A stretch of DNA of 45,468 nt from Actinomycetes bacterium (GCA_021841935.1 JAKCDL010000017.1:1-45468); one strand, 5' to 3'; shown: positions 17,994 through 26,763, counted from the first letter of the stretch. Notes: generated by a model not told the origin, from the letters alone. Program-made: numbers and translations.

Positions 17994-18896
17994 GTGCGCA
18001 TAGTCGATAGGGCTCTGACCACTGTAAACGTGATAGACCGATGGCAGATTCGCCATCGGTCAGTCTCTGTAGTTGTGGCGACCTACCTTAAGGCTCGGGA
18101 GGACAAAGTAGGCTCCCAGTCTGCCCTCTTTAGCTACTACGCACTCTTTGCCATTCTTCCATTGGCGGCACTTTCAATTGGCATTTTGGCTCTGGTTTTA
18201 CAGAACAACGTCGCCCTTCAGAGGTCACTTCTCAAAAGTGCCTTCGCATCGTTTCCTATAGTTGGAACCGATCTTCTAAAAAATTCCAAGGTGCTCAAAT
18301 TAAATTCAGCAACATCAACGATTTCGTCGTTAGTAATTCTCTATAGCTCGCTAGGGCTTTCACGCACTGCAATCACTTCGATACGTTCGTCGACATTCAA
18401 CTCAATCGTGAAGGAAAACCCAATTGAGTCAAATACCAGAAGATTGCTTTGGACCATAGACGTCATCGTCGGGAGCACGCTCTCAACGTACTTTGCCTCG
18501 ATCTTCAAGAGCTTCGTTATCATTGGTCCCATTGTTGCCGTGGCGATCTCGACTCTGATGTTTACAATCGCGATCCGAATCGCAATTGGCGATAGAGCCA
18601 AACACTTCAACCACATTCGTGCAGCAGTAACCTCATCGATTGCGCTCGCAATCCTACAAGTCGTAGGCGCACAGATTATTGACCATAAGATCACACAAGC
18701 AGATGCAATCTATGGATTTTTCGCCATCGTAATCGGAGTTCTCTCCTGGCTTTACCTAATCAGCTACGTTACGTTACTATCGATAAACCTCGAAGTAGTG
18801 ATTGATCAAAGGCTTTTCCCGAGGGCGATACTCATCGAAAACCGCACTGAAGCCGACGAGCGTTCTCTTGAACTTAGAAGATCGCAACTAACCTAA
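17994..18896 (+). CDS. YihY/BrkB family integral membrane protein
   Basis: A 300-residue protein with about six hydrophobic segments and the family pattern: KAREDKVGSQSALFSYYALFAILPLAALSIGILA near residue 33, then a repeated membrane region and a final segment with YGFFAIVIGVLSWLYLISYVTLLSINLEV. Members are inner-membrane proteins of unsettled function, once misnamed ribonuclease BN. It starts with GTG after AAGGAA. It stands on the plus strand inside a minus-strand translation cluster, convergent with the rRNA methyltransferase gene and divergent from pheS. Confidence 0.85.
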   Translation: MRIVDRALTTVNVIDRWQIRHRSVSVVVATYLKAREDKVGSQSALFSYYALFAILPLAALSIGILALVLQNNVALQRSLLKSAFASFPIVGTDLLKNSKVLKLNSATSTISSLVILYSSLGLSRTAITSIRSSTFNSIVKENPIESNTRRLLWTIDVIVGSTLSTYFASIFKSFVIIGPIVAVAISTLMFTIAIRIAIGDRAKHFNHIRAAVTSSIALAILQVVGAQIIDHKITQADAIYGFFAIVIGVLSWLYLISYVTLLSINLEVVIDQRLFPRAILIENRTEADERSLELRRSQLT

Positions 18897-18966
18897 GACA
18901 AATCAGCAACAGATAAGTGATAGAGACCCTTTGCCTGAGTGAAGATCCCACTCGCAGCGCCATTGC

Positions 18967-19755
18967 CTAGTGCAACTCTTCCCTCTGTCGCATCGCCTCA
19001 AACAATACAAGTGTTGTCGCCATCGAGGCATTCAACGACTCGAGGTCGTCCACGGTCGGAATTCGGAGAGATCCATCGGCGATAGCCCTCAGCTCGCTAC
19101 CAACCCCATGTGCCTCGTTGCCAATTACAATCCCTCGATCACCCACGAGATCCGCTCGATAATAAACCTCGCTACCATCGCCGGCGGTGATATATATTTT
19201 GAATCCCAAGTCTTTGAGTTCAACCGCCAACCTAGGTAGATCATCACATATATGGATATTGACGAAGAAGATGGAGCCAACGGTCGAGCGTACTACCTTT
19301 GGGTTGTACGGATCTACCGACTCCTTTGAAAAGACGATGTGCTCTACCCCACTTGCGTGGGCCGAACGTATAATCGTTCCCGCATTACCTGGATCCCGTA
19401 GATCATCCAAAATAACCACAGTCGATGATCCAACCTTAATTGGATCTGGTTCGTGGATTTGAGCAACACCTACGATTGGTTGAGGAGAGACAGAATCTTG
19501 AATGGACTCCAGAACTCCCAATTCAACCTCAAAAATCGGAATCCTTTGCCTCTCTGCACCCTCGATCAATCGAAGATCGGTGGCAGTAACATTTGGTGCG
19601 GTATAGATCGCCTCTAGTTTACGATCGGATCTAAGAGCAGCCTCAATCGAGTTACGTCCTTCAACGAGGAATAGACCCTCGACATGACGAAAGCCGGCCT
19701 TGTGGGCCAGCTTTCTCAACTTCTTTGCTCTATCGCTCTTACTACCTAACGCCAT
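18967..19755 (-). CDS. TrmH/SpoU-family RNA 2'-O-methyltransferase
   Basis: A 262-residue SPOUT methyltransferase that probably 2'-O-methylates rRNA. Residues 1-100 form the substrate-binding domain with VEGRNSIEAAL. The knotted catalytic domain has motif 1 DDLRDPGNAGTIIRSA (Asn and Arg essential in the family), motif 2 IGNEAHGV and motif 3 IPTVDDLESLNASMAT. It follows rplT by about 65 bases. In actinobacteria a gene of this family (TsnR/RlmB-like) usually follows rplT, so the context agrees. The exact nucleotide target cannot be read from sequence. Confidence 0.92.
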   Translation of the reverse strand: MALGSKSDRAKKLRKLAHKAGFRHVEGLFLVEGRNSIEAALRSDRKLEAIYTAPNVTATDLRLIEGAERQRIPIFEVELGVLESIQDSVSPQPIVGVAQIHEPDPIKVGSSTVVILDDLRDPGNAGTIIRSAHASGVEHIVFSKESVDPYNPKVVRSTVGSIFFVNIHICDDLPRLAVELKDLGFKIYITAGDGSEVYYRADLVGDRGIVIGNEAHGVGSELRAIADGSLRIPTVDDLESLNASMATTLVLFEAMRQREELH

Positions 19756-19819
19756 ATTCGCTCGTAGTCGACAATAGTGGCGTTTTGGTGTCGATGTGTT
19801 TCACATCGACCATTGAAAG

Positions 19820-20188
19820 TTATGCACCCTTAGCTTCGAGGGCAGCCTTAGCCGCTCCTGCGATCTGAGCAAATGCATCAGCATCAGTTACCGCTAGGTC
19901 CGCAAGGACCTTTCGATCAAGCTCAATCTCAGCAAGCTTCAAACCAGCAATTAGCTGCGAGTAGCTGATGCCGTTGATGCGAGCGGCGGCGTTGATTCGC
20001 TGGATCCAAAGCTTTCGGAAGTCGCCCTTTCGTGCACGACGGTCACGATATGCGTATTGCATCGAGTGCATGACAGCCTCGTTAGCAGCCCTAAATGTTC
20101 GGCTACGGTGGCCGTAGAAGCCTTTAGCTTGCTCTAGAACTGCCTTATGGTTCTTTTTAGCGTGAACGCCACGCTTTACTCGTGCCAT
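19820..20188 (-). CDS. rplT: Ribosomal protein bL20
   Basis: A 122-residue protein of the large ribosomal subunit, needed for early 50S assembly. The start [29 protein letters not shown] and the core [26 protein letters not shown] are diagnostic. The C-terminal tail of about ten residues ([13 protein letters not shown]) is a little longer than the common form. It is the third gene of infC-rpmI-rplT, about 50 bases after rpmI. Confidence 0.98.
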   Translation of the reverse strand: MARVKRGVHAKKNHKAVLEQAKGFYGHRSRTFRAANEAVMHSMQYAYRDRRARKGDFRKLWIQRINAAARINGISYSQLIAGLKLAEIELDRKVLADLAVTDADAFAQIAGAAKAALEAKGA

Positions 20189-20237
20189 TTAAATCTCCTA
20201 AACGTCTTCAAAAAAATTAAAAGAAGGAAAGTACCCG

Positions 20238-20432
20238 CTACATGCCAAGCATGCGACGGATCTGTCGGGCCTGACCACCCGTAATCTCAGCATCGCGTCC
20301 AAGACGGCGAGTACGCGTCGATGACTTCTTCTCAAGCAAGTGAGCACGATACGACTTGCGACGGCGAATCTTGCCACTCGCAGTAACTTTGAAGCGCTTC
20401 TTGGCGCCGGTATCGGTCTTCATCTTTGGCAT
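20238..20432 (-). CDS. rpmI: Ribosomal protein bL35
   Basis: A 64-residue basic protein of the large ribosomal subunit. MPKMKTDTGAKKRFKVTASGKIRRRKSYRAH is typical. The frame is open 14 codons further upstream, but the ATG at 20432 is preceded by GGAG at a good distance and gives the usual length. It lies between infC and rplT. Confidence 0.97.
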   Translation of the reverse strand: MPKMKTDTGAKKRFKVTASGKIRRRKSYRAHLLEKKSSTRTRRLGRDAEITGGQARQIRRMLGM

Positions 20433-20519
20433 TTCTACTCCTTCATTTGCTAAAACCCTGCTCGACCGAGACATCTACGATATCAAGCCACTTTGTACTT
20501 AGGGAATAAGTACTTGAAA

Positions 20520-21107
20520 TTATCCCTCGGCTTCGTGGGCGACTGTATCATCACTACCACGAACTGCCTTTGGGGCAGCGCTGCTCTTCTTATCGGGTGC
20601 GAGTACGAGAATCATATTCTTACCGTCAAGCTTCGCCGCAGCTTCCACTTTTGCCATTCCTGCGGTCTTCTCCTCGATCTTGTCGAGAATCTGCTTGCCA
20701 AGTTCCGGATGGAAGACCTCTCTTCCGCGGAACATCACCGTGACCTTCACCTTGTGGCCTTCAGCCAAAAACTTCATAACCTGCTTGGTTTTAGTGTCGA
20801 AGTCTCCCGACCCAATCTTGGGACGGTACTTCATCTCCTTCAACTGAGAGCTAACTGACTTTCGACGTGACTCTCTTGCCTTTTGAGCGCTGTCAAACTT
20901 GAATTTCCCATAGTCCATAATTCGACATACAGGAGGTATCGCATTTGGAGCAACTTCTACAAGATCGAGATCCATGGATCGCGCCAAATCGAGCGCATCA
21001 GCCAAATTCTTAATACCAAGTTGGTTACCATCAGGGTCAACTAGTCGAACTTCGCGAGCCCTAATTCTGTCGTTAATACGAGGTTCACCAGGTTGTGCAG
21101 TGGATAT
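20520..21107 (-). CDS. infC: Translation initiation factor IF-3 (probable AUA start)
   Basis: IF-3 binds the 30S subunit and enforces correct start-codon choice. The annotated-looking TTG at 21005 is too late: the preceding in-frame codons encode EPRINDRIRAREVRLVDPDG (residues 8-27), the conserved IF-3 N-terminal sequence. Upstream, the frame runs to a TAA at 21110-21108. The codon right after it is ATA, followed by TCC ACT GCA, so the protein would begin I/M-S-T-A-Q-P-G-E-P-R-I-N-D. AGGGAG lies about nine bases before this ATA, and no ATG, GTG or TTG is available. This gives 195 residues. Rare start codons in infC are the known basis of IF-3 autocontrol in other bacteria. The C-terminal domain (VTVMFRGREV) is normal. 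Confidence 0.95.
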   Translation of the reverse strand: MSTAQPGEPRINDRIRAREVRLVDPDGNQLGIKNLADALDLARSMDLDLVEVAPNAIPPVCRIMDYGKFKFDSAQKARESRRKSVSSQLKEMKYRPKIGSGDFDTKTKQVMKFLAEGHKVKVTVMFRGREVFHPELGKQILDKIEEKTAGMAKVEAAAKLDGKNMILVLAPDKKSSAAPKAVRGSDDTVAHEAEG

Positions 21108-21311
21108 TTAACATCACTCCCTAAAACAAAATATCCGAGCAGAAAACTGCTAGGAATAACTCAAATATCGACGATCTCAAAGTCGAGACGTCTAATCCGT
21201 TGCAATTGGCCCGGCAACATAGAATCACCAAGGCGGTCAGTAGACACTTTTATAACAGAATACGACTATCCTAGCACCATTGACGGTTCAACAGGTCAGA
21301 GAGATACACGC

Positions 21312-21665
21312 ATGACAGATAATTTTGATAGCGATGGCAATCCCGAGATCAGCAGTGAAGAGATGGACAGAATTCGCGAGGAAATTCGGGGCAGCGATCC
21401 CGAACTCATAATAGCCAATCACTGCTACGGACTATTCGAACTAGCTGCGATCCACCTAACCACAAATCCTCCGAATCTCTTTGCGGCAGCGATGGCGATC
21501 GACTCTCTCGGAGCGATAACGACCGCCCTTGATGATCGACTTACGACGACAAAGGGGGACCTAAATGACGCACTCGCTCAAATTCGTCTCGCATTCGTTC
21601 AACTTTCATCGCTTGGATCTGATCAAGACGACGAAGATGAAAACTTTGATGCCCCAGAAGATTAG
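21312..21665 (+). CDS. Small acidic DUF1844-like protein
   Basis: A 117-residue protein with an acidic head (EISSEEMDRIREEIRG) and tail (DQDDEDENFDAPED). Its central helical region, about residues 30-100, matches the pattern of DUF1844 proteins: a hydrophobic helix, then LFAAAMAIDSLGAI, then LNDALAQIRLAFVQL. The frame is open upstream to 21093, but the ATG at 21312 fits the domain start; GAGAGA precedes it. DUF1844 genes stand beside infC in other actinobacteria as I recall, which agrees with the position here, divergent from infC. Function is unknown. Confidence 0.65.
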   Translation: MTDNFDSDGNPEISSEEMDRIREEIRGSDPELIIANHCYGLFELAAIHLTTNPPNLFAAAMAIDSLGAITTALDDRLTTTKGDLNDALAQIRLAFVQLSSLGSDQDDEDENFDAPED

Positions 21666-22383
21666 CAACGGACAAATCGTCGTCTCATGAAACCCAGTCA
21701 ACGACTCTAGATGGTGCTATCGACGGTCTCACGATAAAGTAGACCAGCACATCACTAGAGATGCTTTCAGAAATTTCACACTTCCGTCTAGAGAGTCAAT
21801 CCGGCGTGCAACTAAAACTTTGGATATAGCCCGTCTCATCGCCACCCGTAAGAGCAACGCCATTCTCGTGGGCACGGGCCGCCCTCCAGGCCCACCTAAG
21901 GGCAAGGGTTATCACGAGGAATAGTCACCGCTCCCTCGAGATACCCAGAGACGTTCATCACATTGGCTTAGGCTCCACAGCGCGGCCTCTGCGGATCTAA
22001 TCCTGTAAAAATTAGCATCAACTGCCAAAAGTTAAGGGTTGGCCCTAATTTACCTTAAAAGAACACGACCCTCTTGACGAACACAACCACCCGGCGATTC
22101 ATCGAATAACCTTGCCATCCATCTTTGAAAGTTCTTTGGAAATACTGTTCGCTAAGCGAAGATCTCCCGAAATCTTATTCGCGACATTTTTCCACAATAA
22201 CAATTTGCTTACTTGACTAATTTACCGTTTTGTAAATAGATAGATCTTCTGATAATCAAAAAAATGCCAAAACTAATTGATGTTTTTTTATTCATATATG
22301 AGCCGCAAAAAGTCTATCTTCCCTTTGCATCGCTATTCCTGTCAGCTAATCTTTGGATGATCCGCACTTAAGTTGAGAAAAAT
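21666..22383. other. Long intergenic region, AT-rich to the right
   Basis: I find no gene here. The left part is ordinary in composition and holds a GC-rich hairpin with arms GTGGGC (21868-21873) and GCCCAC (21890-21895). From about 22190 the sequence becomes strongly A+T-rich, with several A and T runs, which suggests bent or easily melted DNA upstream of the hydrogenase-like operon. No riboswitch or tRNA is recognisable. Confidence 0.45.
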
Positions 22384-22412
22384 TTGAAATGCCATCAAAG
22401 ATTTGATATATT
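22384..22412 (+). promoter_or_regulatory. Promoter candidate of the hydrogenase-like operon
   Basis: TTGAAA at 22384-22389 and TATATT at 22407-22412 are separated by 17 bases, a good vegetative-type promoter, which would start RNA near 22419. A second candidate is TTGACG at 22446-22451 with TATCTT at 22469-22474, also 17 bases apart. The first is followed by a small open frame that could act as a leader. Confidence 0.45.
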
Positions 22413-22445
22413 TTTTACACTTACACGGAAAGTTTATTTTTAGTT

Positions 22446-22628
22446 TTGACGAGTTATTTTTCCCCGATTATCTTTGTAGCTACTGCAATCTTCTTTGACA
22501 TATCGGCTTACGATATTGCAAGAAAAATAGAGCTGATTAGCCCCACGATATCCTCCTTTTTCGCTTCAAGACACCTAACTCATCTCGGAGACGATTCGAA
22601 GTCAGCAAAAAGGGAAGGGGGACTATGA
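22446..22628 (+). CDS. Possible small leader protein before the hydrogenase-like operon
   Basis: A 60-codon frame starting with TTG encodes one hydrophobic segment (FSPIIFVATAIFF, residues 5-17) and a polar tail. Its TGA overlaps the ATG of the next gene (ATGA), the same coupling used between most genes of this operon. It is not recognisable, and there is no good ribosome site for its TTG. Its end also encodes the Shine-Dalgarno sequence of the next gene. It may be a coincidence of an open frame; low confidence. Confidence 0.25.
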   Translation: MTSYFSPIIFVATAIFFDISAYDIARKIELISPTISSFFASRHLTHLGDDSKSAKREGGL

Positions 22629-23137
22629 CTATACGCCCCGTCTCAAAGGTCATCTTAAGTAACCTTGCATCCCAAGGCAAAGGGGCCCGGACTTCAACTA
22701 GCCCCCATAACGCCGAAGATAAATTGCCGAAGAGGTGGTTATCTCGGGCACTCAACGTTAGATACGTTGACGCCGGAGGGGGCCAAGATTGTGCAAATGA
22801 ACTGAACCTAGCATTTGGTCCCGACTATGACCTTGAAAGGTTAGGAGTCCGACTCGTCGCATCCCCTCGCCACGCCGATCTTCTACTTGTTGCGGGATGT
22901 GTAACAACGAAGATGGCCTCACCTCTTGAGATGACCTATAACGCAATTGCCAAACCTAAGCTCGTGGTGGCATTTGGTGACTCAGCTATCACCGGTGGTC
23001 CTTTTCTAGAGGCAAAACACTGTTTCGGAGCAGTTGAATCTGTGATACCGGTTGACTTTAGTATCCCCGGCGATCCTCCATCTGCAGCCGAGGTGGTTGA
23101 CTTTTTTTACCAGCTGACGGGGCGAATTCCAAAATGA
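22625..23137 (+). CDS. NuoB/HycG-like small subunit lacking most Fe-S cysteines
   Basis: A 170-residue protein with the complex I NuoB / hydrogenase small-subunit fold. Recognisable segments are RYVDAGGGQDCANELNLAF, LGVRLVASPRHADLLLVAG, KMASPLEMTYNAIAKPKLVVAFGDSAITGG and VIPVDFSIPGDPPSA. The proximal [4Fe-4S] ligands of the family should be the two Cys of D-x-G-x-C-x-x-C, the Cys of GDC and the Cys of PGC. Here they are G53, C56, S120 and D150, so three of four are lost. The start has a very strong site, AGGGAAGGGGG at 22611-22621. Its stop overlaps the next gene by ATGA. It probably keeps a structural role linking the HycE-like subunit to the membrane arm. Confidence 0.85.
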   Translation: MTIRPVSKVILSNLASQGKGARTSTSPHNAEDKLPKRWLSRALNVRYVDAGGGQDCANELNLAFGPDYDLERLGVRLVASPRHADLLLVAGCVTTKMASPLEMTYNAIAKPKLVVAFGDSAITGGPFLEAKHCFGAVESVIPVDFSIPGDPPSAAEVVDFFYQLTGRIPK

Positions 23138-25146
23138 GTTCACTCGTTATGCTCCTGCTAGCAATCTTTTTGGCCGCCCTAGTTGTGGGGGTACTCCCTA
23201 TTTCAGGCAAGCTAAAGGTCACAGCAACCTCAAGCCTCAACCTTCTCTTTTCTGCAACCGGAGTCGCAGTAGCCCTCGTTGGACTTGTCGATACGAAGCA
23301 AACTCACTTCGTGTTGCGACTTGGATACCAATGGTTGTCCTTAGGTATTTCTCTTACAAAACTTGGCGCACTTTTTTTACTTCTTGTATCTTTCGTTGCG
23401 GCGACGACTTCTATCTATTCAATATCGTTACCCCCAACGCCAGCCGTTACCTCGTCATCTCTTGCACGATCGACATTCATCTTTTCGATGATGGGGGTGG
23501 TTTCGGCATCGAATGCGCTGTCATTCACCTTTGCATGGGAGCTAATGACAATCAGTTCAGCCGTACTCGTCGCAAGTGATGTAAAAAAGTATCCCTCATC
23601 ACGCAGCGCCTTACTGTGGTATTTGACCATGTCACAGATGAGCGCCATCTCCTTGATACTTGGATTTTCGTCGATTTCATCGACCAGATCCTTAGGCAGT
23701 AGCTCCCTTTGGACCTCATTTGCATTGTCATCCAATGCTCCGAAGTCAGCTTTGGGAGTTGGACTGTTGCTATTCGCCTTTGGAATCAAAGTGGGCTTAA
23801 TTCCCGTACACGTTTGGCTTCCAAAGGCTCACCCGGCGGCTCCAGCAGAGATATCGGCCCTCATGAGTGGTTCGATGGTCGCGATGGGCGTTTATGGAAT
23901 GATCATTACAGTAACTAACTTTGGTGGCGACAGATCGATCTACTGGGGAGAAGCCCTCATCATCGTTGGCGCAATGACGGCGATCTATTCGATAATCAAA
24001 GCTGCGATTGAAGACGACCTAAAGGTACTTTTAGCCCAGTCGACCAGTGAAAATATGGGTCTGATAGCCGTTGGAGTCGGAACCTATATCTGTGATATAA
24101 GATTGCAAGATAGCTTTGCTGCTAATTGCGCGCTACTCGCAGTTATCCTCCTCACCTTCGCACACGCCTTCTTCAAACAGATCCTCTTTATGGCCGCAGG
24201 ATCGATCTATAGCGCCACAAAAACTAAGAGAATAAATGAACTCGGCGGCTTAGGTTCAAGGATGAAGTTCTCGACGTCTACATTTTCCCTAGGTGCGATT
24301 GGCGCGGTTGGCCTACCGCCATCATTGACCTTCGTCGCCGAATGGTTGCTACTTCAGACCCTCTCTCATTCAACGGCCTTCAACTCTAAATCATCGGTCG
24401 CCCCAAAGATACTGTTTCCCCTAGCAATAGCTGCAATTGCCCTCACCACTGGCATAGCCGTAGTGACATTTACCAAGATCGTTGGAGTCGGATTCTTGGG
24501 CCTACCGCGAACTTCAAAGGCCAAGAGTGCTGTTGAAGTCTCTAGAAGTACTCTGATTGCACCCTTGGTAGCTGCCACCTTTATCTTTGCCCCTGCGATT
24601 GCCATTGGTTATGTAGCTCGGGAGATCGACAGTGTACTTCATCTCAATCTCTCGCTATCTTCGCAAGGTAACTTCACACTAAGTCTTCCCCTCTTCCACG
24701 CCTCAATAACACCGTTGGCAATTGCGGCAATCTTCATATGTATCGGGGTCGTCGTTGGAGGAATAACGAAGGCTACAGGTCGATCAAAGCAAGCACTACC
24801 GGCGCAATATCCCTGGGGGTGTGGCCAAATCGCTATCGACTCAACCTTCCAGACAAGTGGATCTGGATTCACAGAGCCGATTCTTCGCATCTTCGACGAC
24901 GTTATAAATCCAGGTAGGGACGTTCAAGTAAGCCACGAATCGGAGTCTTTTTACTTTGCACAACGCCACCTTAACGTAGGCAGTGCATCTACCGATCTCT
25001 TTGAAATCAGGTTACTTAGACCTACAATATCTGCGATCGAAAAAGTCGCCAACAGGGCGCGAAGAATTCAAGGTGGAAGTATTCATCTCTATCTGATCTA
25101 CGCCTTTATCGGACTGATTGTCGTTATCTCAATAGCGAGTCTGTGA
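23134..25146 (+). CDS. HyfB/NuoL-type proton-translocating membrane subunit
   Basis: A 670-residue polytopic protein with about 15 membrane segments, from the Mrp antiporter / NuoL family and closest in pattern to HyfB of group 4 hydrogenases. The pumping residues are present: E136 in FAWELMT, K219 in FGIKVGLIPVHVWLPKAHPAAPAEISALMSG with its His residues, and a later K/E pair in DDLKVLLAQSTSENMG. The C-terminal part contains WGCGQ near residue 560 and a final membrane helix after IQGGSIHLYLIY, as in HyfB. It overlaps the previous gene by ATGA and is followed seven bases later by the HycD-like gene. Confidence 0.9.
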   Translation: MSSLVMLLLAIFLAALVVGVLPISGKLKVTATSSLNLLFSATGVAVALVGLVDTKQTHFVLRLGYQWLSLGISLTKLGALFLLLVSFVAATTSIYSISLPPTPAVTSSSLARSTFIFSMMGVVSASNALSFTFAWELMTISSAVLVASDVKKYPSSRSALLWYLTMSQMSAISLILGFSSISSTRSLGSSSLWTSFALSSNAPKSALGVGLLLFAFGIKVGLIPVHVWLPKAHPAAPAEISALMSGSMVAMGVYGMIITVTNFGGDRSIYWGEALIIVGAMTAIYSIIKAAIEDDLKVLLAQSTSENMGLIAVGVGTYICDIRLQDSFAANCALLAVILLTFAHAFFKQILFMAAGSIYSATKTKRINELGGLGSRMKFSTSTFSLGAIGAVGLPPSLTFVAEWLLLQTLSHSTAFNSKSSVAPKILFPLAIAAIALTTGIAVVTFTKIVGVGFLGLPRTSKAKSAVEVSRSTLIAPLVAATFIFAPAIAIGYVAREIDSVLHLNLSLSSQGNFTLSLPLFHASITPLAIAAIFICIGVVVGGITKATGRSKQALPAQYPWGCGQIAIDSTFQTSGSGFTEPILRIFDDVINPGRDVQVSHESESFYFAQRHLNVGSASTDLFEIRLLRPTISAIEKVANRARRIQGGSIHLYLIYAFIGLIVVISIASL

Positions 25147-25153
25147 GGATCAG

Positions 25154-26092
25154 GTGACTCTAAAGATAATTTCTTCAATCCTTCAATGCGTTGTCGTAGT
25201 TGCGCTCTCTCCTCTTCAAATTGGCCTGATTCGAGCTACAAAGGCGAGGCTAGAAGGGCGAAGCGGCGGACGGCTACTGAGACCTTGGCGAGAGATCTCA
25301 AAGCTCATGAGAAAAGAGACGATACGCTATGGCGTCGGTTCTTCGATAATGGCAGCTGCTTCGATCGTTACCCTTAGCTCATCGCTAGCCTTAGCTCTTA
25401 CGGTACCGTCGCTCCTTCAAAATTCAATTATCAGACCAGATCTATTTGTCATCGTTTCGATACTCACAATTGGTGCAATTTCACAAGGTATGGTGGGACT
25501 AGCTAGCGGGACCTCCTTTGGCGGGATGGGATCGAGTCGTCACCTCACTCTTCTAGCACTCACCGAGCCGACACTTCTGATCTCCATCTACGCACTCTCG
25601 ATAGCGAGCCACACAACCGATCTCGCAAAGATAATCCAACTTCGAGCCCTTCATCCCATTGAAGTAGTTTCGCCCGTTGGAATCTTGGTCGTTGCATCTC
25701 TAGTGATAGCTGTCCTCTCTGAGACGGGGCGACTGCCGATCGATAATCCCGCAACGCACCTCGAATTGACCATGATTCACGAAGCGATGACCCTCGAGAG
25801 CTCTGGGCGCGATCTTGCCTTTCAAGAACTTGCCTCATCGATCAAGCTAACGGTACTAACTTCTCTTTTGGCAAACTTACTAGTCCCGTGGCCAATCGAG
25901 CCTTCGATCTCTCTAGGTATAGCCCCCGCAATCTTCGCCCTCTGTCTCAAGATCGCCGTCCTGAGTATCGCCCTATCCGTAGGTGAGACATTCTTAGCTA
26001 AAGTTCGACTATTTCGGGTGCCTGAACTTCTAGCTGGGTCGCTAGCAATCGCGTTCATCGCAGTAATTGTCTCGGGGGTGACGACAATATGA
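25154..26092 (+). CDS. HycD/NuoH-type membrane subunit
   Basis: A 312-residue protein with about eight membrane helices that anchors the peripheral arm in NuoH/HycD-type complexes. The family motif ETGRLPIDNPATHLELTMIHEAM (from about residue 190) carries the acidic and Arg residues that line the quinone-like cavity and channel entrance. LRPWREISKLMRKETI near residue 40 is also conserved. It starts with GTG after GAGGATCAG. Its end overlaps the next gene by ATGA. In true hydrogenases it couples electron transfer at the small subunit to ion movement; here the redox partner seems incomplete. Confidence 0.92.
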   Translation: MTLKIISSILQCVVVVALSPLQIGLIRATKARLEGRSGGRLLRPWREISKLMRKETIRYGVGSSIMAAASIVTLSSSLALALTVPSLLQNSIIRPDLFVIVSILTIGAISQGMVGLASGTSFGGMGSSRHLTLLALTEPTLLISIYALSIASHTTDLAKIIQLRALHPIEVVSPVGILVVASLVIAVLSETGRLPIDNPATHLELTMIHEAMTLESSGRDLAFQELASSIKLTVLTSLLANLLVPWPIEPSISLGIAPAIFALCLKIAVLSIALSVGETFLAKVRLFRVPELLAGSLAIAFIAVIVSGVTTI

Positions 26093-26763
26093 CCTTCTTC
26101 CTTCAACTTTGTGCTGGAACGCTACTTATAAGTACCATCGTTATCGTTTGGCGTAGGTCACTAAAGAGTACGGCGAGACTTCTTTCTATTCAAGGTCTCG
26201 CGTTGGGCTTTGGGCTATTTGCAGTGGAGGTGACGAGGGGCAACTCTCTAGGAGTTGCAATTTCGCTCACAGTCTTGGCCCTCAAGGCCTTTGTACTGCC
26301 GCTTCTTATTCAACGAAGACTAAAGATAATCAACCAAGATTCAAGGCCTAGCGATCCTTCAAATAACGAGCTACGGGACGACACCTACTTAAATCCCACG
26401 GCTGGAGTCTTCATTTCGGCACTTCTGATCGGCGGAGCCTTCGTGGTTACTGGGCCACTCTTCACTAACACCGGATCAACTTCGTCATACTTAGCTCCGA
26501 CGGGTATAGCAATAGTATTGATAGGATTCCTAATAATCTCATCACGACGACGAGCCATATCTCAGCTCATTGGCTTCGTGGTAGTTGACAACGGCATAAC
26601 TGCAACTGCCCTCTTCGTCTCTGGCGGCGTGCCGACCCTTGTTGAGCTGTCATCCTCGGTCGACGTGCTCTTAGTTGTACTCATTCTTCAAGCCTTTACT
26701 TATCGCCTACGCGATCACTTTGGCCACACTGACATAAGCCAGCTACGAAATCTGCGAGACTAA
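26089..26763 (+). CDS. HyfE-type membrane subunit
   Basis: A 224-residue protein with six or seven membrane helices and the HyfE pattern, whose second half is NuoK-like: GFVVVDNGITATALFVSGGVPTLVELSSSVDVLLVVLILQAF. The usual E-N-G-I is D-N-G-I here, while the Glu in PTLVEL is kept. The C-terminal tail ends in LRNLRD, as family members end in a similar short charged motif. It overlaps the HycD-like gene by ATGA, and its TAA overlaps the ATG of the next gene (TAATG). Confidence 0.88.
   Translation: MTFFLQLCAGTLLISTIVIVWRRSLKSTARLLSIQGLALGFGLFAVEVTRGNSLGVAISLTVLALKAFVLPLLIQRRLKIINQDSRPSDPSNNELRDDTYLNPTAGVFISALLIGGAFVVTGPLFTNTGSTSSYLAPTGIAIVLIGFLIISSRRRAISQLIGFVVVDNGITATALFVSGGVPTLVELSSSVDVLLVVLILQAFTYRLRDHFGHTDISQLRNLRD

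Noticed and set aside
21890-22010. Resemblance to RNase P RNA (a GAGGAATAGTC-like segment)
   Set aside because: Only a few bases fit the conserved 5' element; the other conserved blocks and the pairing partners are not visible.
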